DNA of 64,000 nt from CAYXDO01 sp964463485 (GCA_964463485.1 CAYXDO010000036.1:11244-75243), one strand, 5' to 3'. Numbered from the stretch's first letter, positions 43,523-52,958 are shown. The notes: generated by a model not told the origin, from the sequence alone. Translations and numbers: made by a program.

Positions 43523-45156
43523 GTACTCGCGCGAGCCGTCTGGTCGCGGTCGCGCTGGGCTTGGCGATCGCGACGCACTTGCGAAGCAGCTCGGCGGAGG
43601 CACCTTCGCGAGCCCCGGTTCGGCGGATTGCCCTCTTGGTGGGGAGCAACGACGGTGGACCCGGGAGTGAACGCCTTCGGTATGCCCACATCGACGCCAA
43701 GAAGCTTCGGTCCGTGCTCGTTGAGCTAGGTGGGTTTCGAGAGTCTGACATCGAGACCGTCTGGGAACCGACCGAAGCGCAGCTCGCCGACGCGCTCGAT
43801 CGGCTGCAACGGCGGGTCGTCGAGGCCAAAGCCGTCGCCGAGTCCACGACCGCCCTCGTCTATTATTCCGGTCATGCTCGCGCTGGGGAGTTGTTGCTCG
43901 GTGAGAATCGGTTCTCGTTAGGGCGTCTGCGCAAGGCCATCGAGGTCTCTGGAGCGGACGTACGACTTGGCGTCATCGACGCGTGTGAGTCGGGAGAAAT
44001 GACTCGCCGAAAGGGCGGGCGCCCGGCTCCTTCCTTCCTGCTCGCCCTCGATCAGCCGGAGTCGGCGCGCGGCGTGGTCCTCATGACTTCGAGCTCCGAG
44101 GGCGAAGAAAGCCAGGAATCCGACGAAGTGGGTGGTTCGTTCTTCACTCACTATTTGACCTCCGGTTTGCGCGGGGACGCCGACGCGTCCGGCGACTCGA
44201 AGGTCACCCTGTCGGAGCTCTATCAATACACGTACAACAAGACCGTCGCCGAGACGGCACGCAGTCGGGCCGGCGTGCAACATCCGACTTACAGCTACGA
44301 CCTCGCCGGCGGAAATGCACAGATCGTCTTGTCGGATCTCTCGCTGGGACGGTCCGGCGTCGTATTTCCCGAGGCGCTCGCCGGCCATTACCTGGTGCTC
44401 GATGCTCGAAGGGAGATGATCGCCATCGAGCTCGACAAGACCGCCGGGGCGATGCGCCGGGTCGCGTTGGCGCCCGGTGAGTATGTGGTCAAGAGACGGC
44501 TCGAAGCGGAGCTTCACACCGCCGAGTTTCTGCTTGGCGAGGGCGAAGAGTATGTCGTGAGCGACACGAACATGACGCAGGTGGAGCTCCTCGAAGACCA
44601 CAAGAAAGGGCTCGCCGCGCTCGCTGAGCTGGATCGACCGGATCGAGCGCGCACGACCCTCGGAGTGTTTTCGGTATTTCAGTCGTTCCTTTCGTCCGAC
44701 GCGCGCGACCGGCTTTTTCCTCGCGCGACGTTGCTCGGTGTCTCCTTCGTGCGGGATCCGGTCCTCGGGGGTAGGCTTGGACTCGAGCTCGTTTTCGGAG
44801 GCAACGGATCGGGCCGACTCGAGCTCGACGGAGTCGGCTTCGACGTGACCTTCTTCGAAGCTCAGCTCGCCGCCAATTGGACGTTCGGTCCGCGAGGTGA
44901 CTTTTGGGCCCTCGAGGCCGGTCCTCGCCTGGTCGGCTTGTACCTCCTGAGAAAGTTTCCCTCGGACCCGGACCTGGCCAACCTCACGCAGGATCACTTC
45001 ACTCTCAGCCCTGGCGCCGTCGCCTTGGCCCGGTTACAGCTCGAAGGCTTTACGTTGGAGGCGCGCGCGGGTCTCGGTCTGCTCGTCTTCTCCGTCGATG
45101 AAAATAGAACCCTGCTCTTCTCCGAAGTGGGGATTGGACTTGGGTACCGACTATGA
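43519..45156 (+). CDS. Caspase-like (C14) peptidase with C-terminal barrel-like domain
   Basis: The 545-residue protein has a signal-like N-terminus (about 1-27), a caspase p20-like domain with His119 in YYSGHA and Cys156 in VIDACESGE, a following region with FFTHYLTSGLRGDADASGD, then a PEGA-like/extended linker, and a C-terminal stretch (about 400-545) of alternating beta segments ending in an aromatic-rich SEVGIGLGYRL, which looks like a small outer-membrane barrel. The catalytic pair appears intact. It overlaps both neighbours by 4 bp. Function (damage response, signalling or protein turnover) is not known. Confidence 0.8.
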   Translation: MSTRASRLVAVALGLAIATHLRSSSAEAPSRAPVRRIALLVGSNDGGPGSERLRYAHIDAKKLRSVLVELGGFRESDIETVWEPTEAQLADALDRLQRRVVEAKAVAESTTALVYYSGHARAGELLLGENRFSLGRLRKAIEVSGADVRLGVIDACESGEMTRRKGGRPAPSFLLALDQPESARGVVLMTSSSEGEESQESDEVGGSFFTHYLTSGLRGDADASGDSKVTLSELYQYTYNKTVAETARSRAGVQHPTYSYDLAGGNAQIVLSDLSLGRSGVVFPEALAGHYLVLDARREMIAIELDKTAGAMRRVALAPGEYVVKRRLEAELHTAEFLLGEGEEYVVSDTNMTQVELLEDHKKGLAALAELDRPDRARTTLGVFSVFQSFLSSDARDRLFPRATLLGVSFVRDPVLGGRLGLELVFGGNGSGRLELDGVGFDVTFFEAQLAANWTFGPRGDFWALEAGPRLVGLYLLRKFPSDPDLANLTQDHFTLSPGAVALARLQLEGFTLEARAGLGLLVFSVDENRTLLFSEVGIGLGYRL

Positions 45157-46166
45157 CTCGCAAACGGACTGTCATGAGCTTCATGCTCGCGCTTGGCCTC
45201 GTGTCCTGCCAGGAACCCTTTTCGAACGACGACATCCTCTTCTTGAAGGCGCTCCCGAGTCGACACGACCTGCGCTTCGAGGTGCCGCGAGAGCAAGGGG
45301 GCGGGCTCCGACCGGCGGCCAACCGACGCGCCGAGTTTCACGACCAAGCGAAGAAGATCAGCGACGGCCTGAATTCGGGCATCGACGGGGTACTCGTTTC
45401 ACTCGAGCGGCTGGTGACCGAAAACGAACCCACTCTGCGCGAGGACGACCGAAGAGTCTACGGCCCGTTCCCCGACGGAGATTCTCGATTTCTCCTGACG
45501 GTCACTCGCACGGCCACCGAAACGACTATCCGTCCAACCAGTACGAGCACGCCCACCGAAGTCTTCGAGACGTACACGTTCGCCCTCGTCGGTCAGAAGC
45601 TCTCGTCCGGGGACGAGTGGCTCCCGATTCTGGTCGGCCGTTTCGTACCGACCGAGAGCCTCTCCGAGGGGATTGGTCAGGTCCTCGTCGACTTCGAGGC
45701 CGCCCGTGCTCTCGGCAACGACGCCCACGAGCGCGGTCGGTTTGCGCTCGGTTATGACACTCGAGACTCTCGCAAGGATCTCGAGCTCGTCATCGACGTA
45801 CCCGACGGCCTCTTTGGACTCCCATTCGCCAGACCCGAAGCTCACTACCGATTTCAGGACGACGGCGTCGGCTCGGTCTCTTTTCAGTTTGCCTTCAAGA
45901 CGGACGTTCACGAAGGAGATCCGACCAAGAGCGGCATCGAGACTCTCGTGATCTTTGCCCGCTGGAGGCCCGACCTCTTCGGGCGCGCGGACGTCTTGGC
46001 CTTCGAGGGTGACTTGCCGGTGCCTGTTCTCGCGAGTGAGTGCTGGAGCCCGTCGTTGACGAGGGTCTTCTTTGCCGCCTCCATCCCGGAGCTCGGTGCA
46101 CCTGTCGGCACCGAGGACGATTGTGCTCCGGAGCATCGAGACTCTGCGTTTCCCTCGGGCACGTAA
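45153..46166 (+). CDS. Hypothetical lipoprotein
   Basis: The 337-residue protein is not recognised. It has a lipoprotein signal with lipobox GLVSC and then a mostly beta domain with no known motif, rich in Asp, Arg and Phe (YGPFPDGDSRFLLTVTRTA, TEVFETYTFALVGQKLSSG). ATGACTCGC at 45153 overlaps the caspase-like gene stop by 4 bp, so it is likely part of the same operon. One pair of cysteines near the C-terminus (SECWSPS, EDDCAPE) could form a disulfide. Confidence 0.6.
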   Translation: MTRKRTVMSFMLALGLVSCQEPFSNDDILFLKALPSRHDLRFEVPREQGGGLRPAANRRAEFHDQAKKISDGLNSGIDGVLVSLERLVTENEPTLREDDRRVYGPFPDGDSRFLLTVTRTATETTIRPTSTSTPTEVFETYTFALVGQKLSSGDEWLPILVGRFVPTESLSEGIGQVLVDFEAARALGNDAHERGRFALGYDTRDSRKDLELVIDVPDGLFGLPFARPEAHYRFQDDGVGSVSFQFAFKTDVHEGDPTKSGIETLVIFARWRPDLFGRADVLAFEGDLPVPVLASECWSPSLTRVFFAASIPELGAPVGTEDDCAPEHRDSAFPSGT

Positions 46167-46238
46167 ACTCAGCAAGGCTCGTCCGAGCCGTGATCCAAGC
46201 TCCTCCATGAGACCGACAGGGACCTCGGCTGGATTTTA

Positions 46239-46312
46239 ACACTACTGTGTCAAGTTTGTAAGTCCTCGAAATCTTTCGAGCACGAGCACGAGCACGAGTG
46301 ACACCGTAGTGT
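46239..46312. repeat. Nested inverted repeats in intergenic gap
   Basis: Two 14-bp arms, ACACTACTGTGTCA (46239-46252) and its near-complement (46299-46312, 13 of 14), flank an inner hairpin CTCGAAA-TC-TTTCGAG (46265-46280) and a GAGCAC tandem repeat (46279-46297). The 235-bp gap between two lipoprotein genes holds nothing else recognisable. It could be a terminator, an operator-like site for the downstream gene, or a small repeat element. Confidence 0.55.
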
Positions 46313-46401
46313 CAGAAAAACCAGCCGGCGTCCCTGACCGACTCGACCCGCTCCCGGATCCATGTTGCCGATTCGAAGCCCGTGACATACGAGTCGCCAC
46401 G

Positions 46402-48135
46402 ATGCCTCTCGTCTCCGGACCACGCCCGCGAGACGTGTCTCGTCGTTCCTCGAACGTGGTGAGAGAAGCTCGCCGCTCGCTTCTCTGGTCGCTGGCGGCC
46501 GTGAGTTCTGGGTGCGCTAGTGATCTCATCGCCGAGGCCGACCTTCCGCTCGACGCTCGATATCTCGCCGTGATTTCCGCGGCTGCGGGCGAGGGTTCGG
46601 GCATCGATGACTTGGAGGATCCGGGCAAGATAAGACTCTCTGCGTTCGAGGGTGAGCTGTTCGTGTACGCGTGGACCGAGGCCGACTTCGCGGGTATGAC
46701 TCTTCCGCCTAAGACGGAGCTCGCCGGGTTGCCGGTCCGCAGAATACGGGCCCACGAAGGCGAGCTTCCAAGACCGTCGTGGGCGGGGACTGCCTTCGTC
46801 GGTCGCTCGACGGTCGTGGAGACTGACGTGCAAGCGCTCCCCAAGATCGGCGCCCCGTGGCTCCCCGCTTGCCCGACGATTGCGCCTCGGCTCGTCGACA
46901 TCGACTGCGTGAGCGCCGTGTGTGAGAAGTCGTTCGAGCAGGTGGGTTGTACTCTCGAGCTTCGTGCGGCTGATTGTCCCCTGCTCGAGTCTCGAGGTTC
47001 CATCGACGGCCAGGGGCGGGTGACTCTCGGGCCCAACGGAATCTACGGAACCTGCACCTCGGACGAACCTGGACCCGAAATTCGGGCATTGTGCGACAAG
47101 AAGACGCGGGATCAGGATTGCGTCGTTCGCTTGTTCACACCCAGTCTAGAGCCTCGCTTCGAGTTGACGAGCCTCGACGTCGCCGGACCCGATGACCCTC
47201 GAATCAACGGAGATCTGATTGGCGGGTTCACCGTGTTCGGAGACGAGTTGGTCGCCGCTGTTTCGGAGCGACCGCGCTGTGAGTCCGCCGGATCGAGGCT
47301 CGTCTTCATCGATCCGGAGAAGCTCCAAGCGACGCGCTCGGCGACGATTTCGGGGTGCGTCGAGAAGCTCGCTGCGGCAGGCGATGGACTCTTCGCGGCG
47401 AGCTCCTTTGGGGAGCAGCACAAGGAGATATTCCGGATCGAAGCCACGGGGAGAGTTTACTCTTCGGTGCGCGTCGTGCCGGAGAACAGCTCACCCAAGC
47501 CCCTGGTCGTGCGAACGCTCGTTGCATCCGAGCGATTTGTCGCGGTCTACACGCTTTGGTCGGGGACTCACGTCCCGGCCGAGCTATCGATCTACGAGCC
47601 GCGCGCGCTCGGTTCGGTGGGCCGCGCGACGGGGTTCTACAATGACTCCGGCGGCACCGTCGTGCTCGTGGACGAGGGACACGCGGCCGTCGTGGATGAC
47701 CGCAATCAGTCCGTCTTGGTCGACCTCGAGACTCAGCGGATCGAGCTCTTCGGCGGGGACTGCGGTGGTGGCGCACCGAACGCCGCCGTCAAAGGAGAGC
47801 GCGACCTCTTTGTCGTCGGGCGCGGAATGAACGCCGCAATCATGCGACGCGGGCTCAGCGACACATCCTGCAGCACTCACTCCTTCTGGGAGTGGTCCGC
47901 GCAACCGTTCGATGCCGCGCTCCTCCCGGGGGGTGGGCTGGCGGTGACGATCGACGAAGCTCCGCGCGGTCGTGCGGCTTTGGCCGTCTATGACCCTGAC
48001 CTGGGCTTTCTTCCGGGCGCCACGGTTGTCGGCGCGGGCGTCGCGCGGGGTGCGGTCCAACTCGGCGAGGTCACGTACGTCGCGGTAGTTCAGACCGGTC
48101 AGGTGGTCGCAGCGAGGCTGAAGCCAGCCCCGTGA
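46402..48135 (+). CDS. Hypothetical lipoprotein, propeller-like repeats
   Basis: The 577-residue protein is not recognised. After an N-terminal basic and hydrophobic segment with candidate lipobox SSGC (RSLLWSLAAVSSGC) it has a Cys-rich region (about 150-260) and then a series of beta strands with blade-like spacing (DELVAAVSERPRCESAGSRL, DEGHAAVVDDRNQSVLVDLE, GLAVTIDEAPRGRAALAVYD). The pattern resembles the next, convergent gene. The start is ATG 46402; GTG 46456 would also keep the lipobox. Likely a periplasmic or outer-surface protein. Confidence 0.6.
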   Translation: MPLVSGPRPRDVSRRSSNVVREARRSLLWSLAAVSSGCASDLIAEADLPLDARYLAVISAAAGEGSGIDDLEDPGKIRLSAFEGELFVYAWTEADFAGMTLPPKTELAGLPVRRIRAHEGELPRPSWAGTAFVGRSTVVETDVQALPKIGAPWLPACPTIAPRLVDIDCVSAVCEKSFEQVGCTLELRAADCPLLESRGSIDGQGRVTLGPNGIYGTCTSDEPGPEIRALCDKKTRDQDCVVRLFTPSLEPRFELTSLDVAGPDDPRINGDLIGGFTVFGDELVAAVSERPRCESAGSRLVFIDPEKLQATRSATISGCVEKLAAAGDGLFAASSFGEQHKEIFRIEATGRVYSSVRVVPENSSPKPLVVRTLVASERFVAVYTLWSGTHVPAELSIYEPRALGSVGRATGFYNDSGGTVVLVDEGHAAVVDDRNQSVLVDLETQRIELFGGDCGGGAPNAAVKGERDLFVVGRGMNAAIMRRGLSDTSCSTHSFWEWSAQPFDAALLPGGGLAVTIDEAPRGRAALAVYDPDLGFLPGATVVGAGVARGAVQLGEVTYVAVVQTGQVVAARLKPAP

Positions 48136-48166
48136 GCGCCAGCTTATCGTGACCCAGTAGACCCAG

Positions 48167-50707
48167 CTACTCACATGGGGTGACTTCCAGTAACCGACCC
48201 GAGTTGGTGCCGATGAGGATGTGATTCCCGACGCTCGAGACGACACCCGGATCGTTGCCGAGCCGAATGGTTTCGGGCCCGCCCAGCTCGAGGGCCGCGC
48301 CTCCCGCCTCCGACCGCAGCACCGAGAGCTCTGAGTCCGCCCCGGTGAGTGCGACAGCGGCCGCTACTCGTACCTCCTCCACGAGGTGACGTACGTCGAC
48401 GAGCTTCTTCGCCTCTCGATCGTATCGCGCTTCGATGACGTAGCCTCGCGCCGCCAGCACGATCCGATTCGGCGACAGCGCACGCATCGAGTCGATCGCC
48501 AAAGGTCGAGGGTCTCCCGAGTCACTCAGGGTCAGCCCATCGGGGAGCGAAACTTCTTCGGCGACCGGGTTTGGAGCGAAGACGTCCATGCGGAGCAGCA
48601 AGCCTGCGCAGCCCGCGATCCACGCCGTGCCTCCGAAGACTTCGAGGACTCTCATGCTCCCGGTGATCCCGAAGCTCTGATAGCACTCCTCGAAGGTCTC
48701 TGCGTCCATGGGCCAAGCGTCCGGTGCCTCGATCCGAACGAGCTCGGAGTCGAGTCCGCGAACGCGGACCAGCCGACCGTCTCGATCCAACCCGAGGAAC
48801 GTGTCCCGACCCGCGGCTCGAAGATGGACGATCGCTGAGCTCAGCGCGGGACTCAGCGGCCCAACCTCCGTGGGTTTGCCGGACTCGAGGTCGACGCTGA
48901 ACCTATGCGTCGTCGTCAAGAGGTTGAGTTGCTCGGTCTGCCGGTCCCAGCTGAGGGCCCCGTCGCCGAGCTCCGAAACTTTCCCGAGCGACTCGATTCG
49001 GGAGCTCACGATTTTGAAGATCGTGCCGGCCCGGTCGAGGACGAAGTCTGCCTGATCGGTCCGTGCCAGGGATCGAATCGCCGGGGAGGATGGACCTCCG
49101 TAGAATCGAACGAACGTCCCTGTTTCATCCCGAAAATAGGGGCTGCCGGAACCGTCCCAGCTCACCCACGCCGGTCCGGGAATCTCTCGTCCGAGGCCTG
49201 TCATGCCGGGAGGAGGTGGAGGTCGATAGCCCACTGGCCGCTCAGACGCGGCCGAGAGCTCGAGCCATTCGGTCGGAGTCGCGAGGAGCAGCAAGTCCTC
49301 TGAGTGGAACATTCCGAGGCACCCGCTCACGGTTGCGCTCTCGGTCAAGACTGGATGAAAGCTCGGGTCGGAGCGCATGCGGGCCGGCTCGACCACCGCC
49401 GTGTACAGGACGTGGCGTGCCTCCGAGCGGCATACGAAGAGCCGATCGCCGATCGCCGCCAGGGCCTTCGTGGTACCAGCTGGCCACCGCGCTGGGTCGA
49501 TGTCGTAGTGCCAAGCTTCCACCGAATGGCCGTCCGTGAGGGTTCCGTGATAGGACGCAGGAGTAGAACGTAGAATTTCGAGTTGCCTAGCCTCGGACGC
49601 CCAAGGAATTCCCGAAAAATAGAGGAGCCCCGGCGCAAAGTCCGCCACGAGCGCGCCGTTGTCGAGGAGCGTGGGCGAGAACACCCGCTGATTTCCCAGA
49701 ATCGACGAGAAGAGCAAGTTGTGACAGTCGAGCCCAGACTCCCCGACGATACACAGGTCGAGCGCTCCGGTTCGACCGATGCGGGCGGGCTTCTTTCCCG
49801 CGCCGATGAATGCGACATATCGAGGGTTGGGAAGGGAAATCAGCTCTGACTCGCCCACTTGAAGAGGATCGGTCACCCATTCTTTCTCGAGACCCGGGCT
49901 CAGGCGGATGAACCGCGTACCCTCTTGTTCGTCGTAGGCCGCGACCACGAAGCCATCCCTGAGTCCGATGACACCCGTCACGGATCCTGGGAACAGCGGT
50001 TCTGGACTCTCCGAACAGCCCAGGTCGTTCGCGACGGTCGCTACTCTTTCTCCCGTCTCTAGGTTCGAGACGGACGCGACTTGGGGACCGAAGGCACCGA
50101 TCTCGCCGGTGGGTGTGGCGGCGATTTTTTCTACTGGCCAAAAATCCGTTCGAGGCAGCAGCGGAATGACTTCTCGTCTCCCGGGCGGAACGACCCGAGC
50201 GGGCGCCCGGTTGGCGCATGGCCCGGGCCAATCGAGGATGATGGCTTGTCGAATGGCCTCGACGCGATCCAACTCTGCCGGGTCCAGATGCTCCCGGGAG
50301 CGGTCCGCGAGGTGCACAGGGGACGACTTGGGAGGAGGACATGCATCTCCGGGCACGAATATCTGCGGAGCGCTCACCGCCTCACTCGTGCAGGCTCCGC
50401 AGCTCCCGGCCGGGGCGGCCGCCGATGGCGCTCGAATGGCCAGGCGGGACAGAAGAGCGTCTGGAGCGATGCCTTCGGGCACCTCCATCTCCGAATCTCC
50501 GAGGGTGAAGACGACGATCTCATCGGAGGTGGTCGCCACTCGGCTCAATCGGTCCTCGCCCATCAGCGTGAGGCGCGCGGAATCGATGCCGTCGCCTTTT
50601 ACGCTGACGACGATGGCCAATCGGGCCGCCGAGACCGGGACGAACAGGTCGGGCGCACACGACGCGCACGCGATGGAAAGCCACAAGCTTGCGCGCGCCC
50701 AATCCAA
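48167..50707 (-). CDS. Hypothetical lipoprotein, propeller-like repeats
   Basis: The 846-residue protein has a signal with lipobox CASC (SIACASC), a Cys-containing N-terminal domain and about 600 residues of repeated beta segments with blade-like phrases (SNLETGERVATVANDLGC, RDGFVVAAYDEQEGTRFIRL, DRDGRLVRVRGLDSELVRIE). It is not assigned to a family. The start is TTG at 50707, which a -10-like TATACT seven bases upstream would make essentially leaderless. It resembles the convergent gene at 46402 in layout. Confidence 0.6.
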   Translation of the reverse strand: MDWARASLWLSIACASCAPDLFVPVSAARLAIVVSVKGDGIDSARLTLMGEDRLSRVATTSDEIVVFTLGDSEMEVPEGIAPDALLSRLAIRAPSAAAPAGSCGACTSEAVSAPQIFVPGDACPPPKSSPVHLADRSREHLDPAELDRVEAIRQAIILDWPGPCANRAPARVVPPGRREVIPLLPRTDFWPVEKIAATPTGEIGAFGPQVASVSNLETGERVATVANDLGCSESPEPLFPGSVTGVIGLRDGFVVAAYDEQEGTRFIRLSPGLEKEWVTDPLQVGESELISLPNPRYVAFIGAGKKPARIGRTGALDLCIVGESGLDCHNLLFSSILGNQRVFSPTLLDNGALVADFAPGLLYFSGIPWASEARQLEILRSTPASYHGTLTDGHSVEAWHYDIDPARWPAGTTKALAAIGDRLFVCRSEARHVLYTAVVEPARMRSDPSFHPVLTESATVSGCLGMFHSEDLLLLATPTEWLELSAASERPVGYRPPPPPGMTGLGREIPGPAWVSWDGSGSPYFRDETGTFVRFYGGPSSPAIRSLARTDQADFVLDRAGTIFKIVSSRIESLGKVSELGDGALSWDRQTEQLNLLTTTHRFSVDLESGKPTEVGPLSPALSSAIVHLRAAGRDTFLGLDRDGRLVRVRGLDSELVRIEAPDAWPMDAETFEECYQSFGITGSMRVLEVFGGTAWIAGCAGLLLRMDVFAPNPVAEEVSLPDGLTLSDSGDPRPLAIDSMRALSPNRIVLAARGYVIEARYDREAKKLVDVRHLVEEVRVAAAVALTGADSELSVLRSEAGGAALELGGPETIRLGNDPGVVSSVGNHILIGTNSGRLLEVTPCE

Positions 50708-50714
50708 GGCACTC

Positions 50715-50720
50715 AGTATA
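50715..50720 (-). promoter_or_regulatory. -10-like TATACT element before lipoprotein gene
   Basis: Read on the minus strand, TATACT is followed by seven bases and then the TTG start of the lipoprotein gene. A -35 box is not convincing. If used, transcription would start at or just before the initiation codon. Confidence 0.35.
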
Positions 50721-50834
50721 CAGCGCCCGCGGTTTTGGCGTGCAGGTGCTCGCCCGTTGATCTAGCCTTCCCTTGATGCAGGTCGGCTCTTTTGAAGGTG
50801 CTCCGATCCTCGCGCAACGGCGGGCTGTCGACCG

Positions 50835-52343
50835 TTGAACGAGCTGCTCCCTCGAGGCGACGGGCTTTGCGCCGCTTGCGGGGCCGCGACGTCCGGCGAG
50901 GTCTGCTCCTCGTGCGGTAGGGACCCTCGGTTTGGCGGCCGCTATCGCCCGCTGAGCTTGCTCGGCCACGGAGCGAACGGATCGACGTATCGAAGCCGGG
51001 ACGAAGTCACCGGTGCCATCGTCGCGCTCAAGGAGTTGCCGCTCGGACCCGCCGCCACGCTCAAGACGCTCGAGCTTGCGGAGCGCGAGGCGACCGTGCT
51101 CCGGCAGCTTCATCACCCCAAGATCCCTCGCTACCTCGACCACTTCATCAGCGGCCAGGGCAAACACAGCGCCCACGTGCTCGTGCAGGAGCTCATCGAG
51201 GGTCAAGACCTATCCAAAGAGTTGGAAGCTCGCAGATTCACCGAAGCGGAAGTGATGCTCGTCGTCGAGGAGCTCCTCGAGGTCTTGGCCTATCTTCACT
51301 CCCTCTCGCCGCCGGTCATTCATCGCGACATCAAACCCAGAAACGTGATTCGAAGACCCGACGGAGGTCACGCGCTGGTCGATTTTGGGTCGGTTCGTGA
51401 CGCGATGCGTGACCCTGACTTGGGCGGAAGCACGATCGCCGGCACGTTCGGCTTCATGGCTCCAGAGCAGCTCGTCGGAGACGCGTACCCATCTTCGGAC
51501 CTTTACGGGCTCGGCGCGCTCGCGGTGAACCTTCTGACTCGGAAGGCTCCTGCGACGATGGGTAGCGATCTCCGATCGGCCTGGGTTCAATATGCATACC
51601 CGGGCCCGCTGACGAAGGCGTTCCTCCAACGCTTGATCGATCCCGACCCAACTCGAAGGCCTCAGTCGGCGGCCGAGGCCAAGGAGCTGCTCCGGACCCT
51701 CCGCAAAAATCCACAACCCAGCGTTCCCCAGAACGTCGTCGGTGCGCTCGCGGTCCCCCCTGAGTCGAGCCGCTCCGTCCAACTCAGCTCGCCGGAATCC
51801 AACGCGCTCGACATGCTTCGGGGCGGACGTGGAAGCCATCGCAGCTCCCGGGTGCTGGACGATGTCCAGATGCAGGCGCTCGAGCTCGGTCAGGTGGTTG
51901 GAGTCATCGAAGAGGCCTTCGGTCGATCCGGTCTGCCCCAGGTCGTGGGTACCAGCCTCAGATGGCGCGCGGCGGACACTCGGCTGATCGAGGTGGCCGT
52001 CGAGCCCTTCGGCGACGGGACGCGGGTTCGGATCCACGAAAACTTTTCGCAGCTCGCAGGCGGATTGTACGGTGGACTGGTCGGCGGCGGCGCTGGTGGG
52101 TTGGGGGGTGGGTTCGCCTGGCTCGCCGGCATGCTCGCGGGCCCTGCAGGCGTCGTTGGTTGGCTGGCTTTCACGACCCTTGGTACCGTCGCGCTCGCCC
52201 GCCACTTTTACGGACGGACCGTAGAAAACAGAACTCGTCAACAGGGTGAAGCCATGGATCTCATCGAGGCGGGCCTGCGAGCCCTCGCCGCGAGGCGGGG
52301 TGAGTCGCAGGGTCCGTTTCCATCTCGCTCTGTCTCGGAGTGA
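50835..52343 (+). CDS. Ser/Thr protein kinase with zinc ribbon and C-terminal membrane segments
   Basis: The 502-residue protein begins (TTG 50835) with a four-Cys zinc ribbon (Cys 12, 15, 24, 27), followed by a Hanks-type kinase domain: Lys66 in VALKELP, HRDIKPRN at about 163-170, DFG at 183-185 and the activation segment GTFGFMAPEQ. A Gly-rich pair of membrane helices (LAGGLYGGLVGGGAGGLGG and following, about 410-460) ends the protein. All catalytic residues are present. It is probably anchored in the inner membrane, with the kinase in the cytoplasm. The gap that follows holds little else. Confidence 0.85.
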   Translation: MNELLPRGDGLCAACGAATSGEVCSSCGRDPRFGGRYRPLSLLGHGANGSTYRSRDEVTGAIVALKELPLGPAATLKTLELAEREATVLRQLHHPKIPRYLDHFISGQGKHSAHVLVQELIEGQDLSKELEARRFTEAEVMLVVEELLEVLAYLHSLSPPVIHRDIKPRNVIRRPDGGHALVDFGSVRDAMRDPDLGGSTIAGTFGFMAPEQLVGDAYPSSDLYGLGALAVNLLTRKAPATMGSDLRSAWVQYAYPGPLTKAFLQRLIDPDPTRRPQSAAEAKELLRTLRKNPQPSVPQNVVGALAVPPESSRSVQLSSPESNALDMLRGGRGSHRSSRVLDDVQMQALELGQVVGVIEEAFGRSGLPQVVGTSLRWRAADTRLIEVAVEPFGDGTRVRIHENFSQLAGGLYGGLVGGGAGGLGGGFAWLAGMLAGPAGVVGWLAFTTLGTVALARHFYGRTVENRTRQQGEAMDLIEAGLRALAARRGESQGPFPSRSVSE

Positions 52344-52491
52344 GCGTCGAATTCTCTTGGCAAGTCCCATCTGAGCGCGGACGATTGGAGAGTACCGACG
52401 CGGCCTGAGTTTACTCCCGGCTGTGTTACTCATTCGCGCCCGCTCGGCGCATTTCTGTGACTCTCTTCGGAGAGCCACATTGGAGGACTCG

Positions 52492-52587
52492 GTGGACCCG
52501 GACGAACAGCTCGTTTGCTTGACGGTCATCGTGGCTCACGAGCTCAGCGCGGTCTATCCACCGGGCCTCGTGGCGCCAGGAGGGTAG
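52492..52587 (+). CDS. Candidate small ORF (31 aa)
   Basis: A GTG at 52492 preceded by a GGAGG sequence opens a 31-codon frame (begins MDPDEQLVCLTVIVAHEL) ending in TAG. A CTCTC-TTCG-GAGAG hairpin lies just upstream. Apart from the good ribosome binding site there is no support, so it may be chance. Confidence 0.25.
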   Translation: MDPDEQLVCLTVIVAHELSAVYPPGLVAPGG

Positions 52588-52631
52588 CCAGGGAGAATCC
52601 CCGCCGACGATGAGTCCCTGAGGAGGTTCCG

Positions 52632-52889
52632 ATGCTTGCTCAGGTTTTGCTCATTTTCGTCGCGGCGGTCGTGTTGGACGTGCTCGTGACTTATTACACG
52701 AAGTCGGTCGCACACGGCCAGCCGGTCCGCGCAGCCATCTTTTCAGGGCTTGTGACTCTCGCAAATCTGGGTCTGCTGAGCGCTGTCCTCTCCACTGCCG
52801 AGACCATGGGGGCGGCCGGAGCCGTGGCGATGGCAAGCGGAGCGGCGGTGGGTACACTCGTAGGCGTGCGAGGGAAGCGACCGGCCTGA
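52632..52889 (+). CDS. Small membrane protein
   Basis: The 85-residue protein has three hydrophobic stretches (about 4-22, 34-52, 57-77), with MLAQVLLIFVAAVVLDVLVT at the start and a basic C-terminal end (GVRGKRPA). The GGAGG sequence six bases before ATG 52632 makes it a likely real gene. It is similar in layout to small inner-membrane proteins with a conserved LDVLVTYYTKSV region but no family can be named with confidence. Confidence 0.65.
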   Translation: MLAQVLLIFVAAVVLDVLVTYYTKSVAHGQPVRAAIFSGLVTLANLGLLSAVLSTAETMGAAGAVAMASGAAVGTLVGVRGKRPA

Positions 52890-52958
52890 CGAGTCGCTCA
52901 GCACGCGTCCTCAGTACACGTCCTCAGTGACACGTCCTCGGAGGTTCGTGACCAGGCT

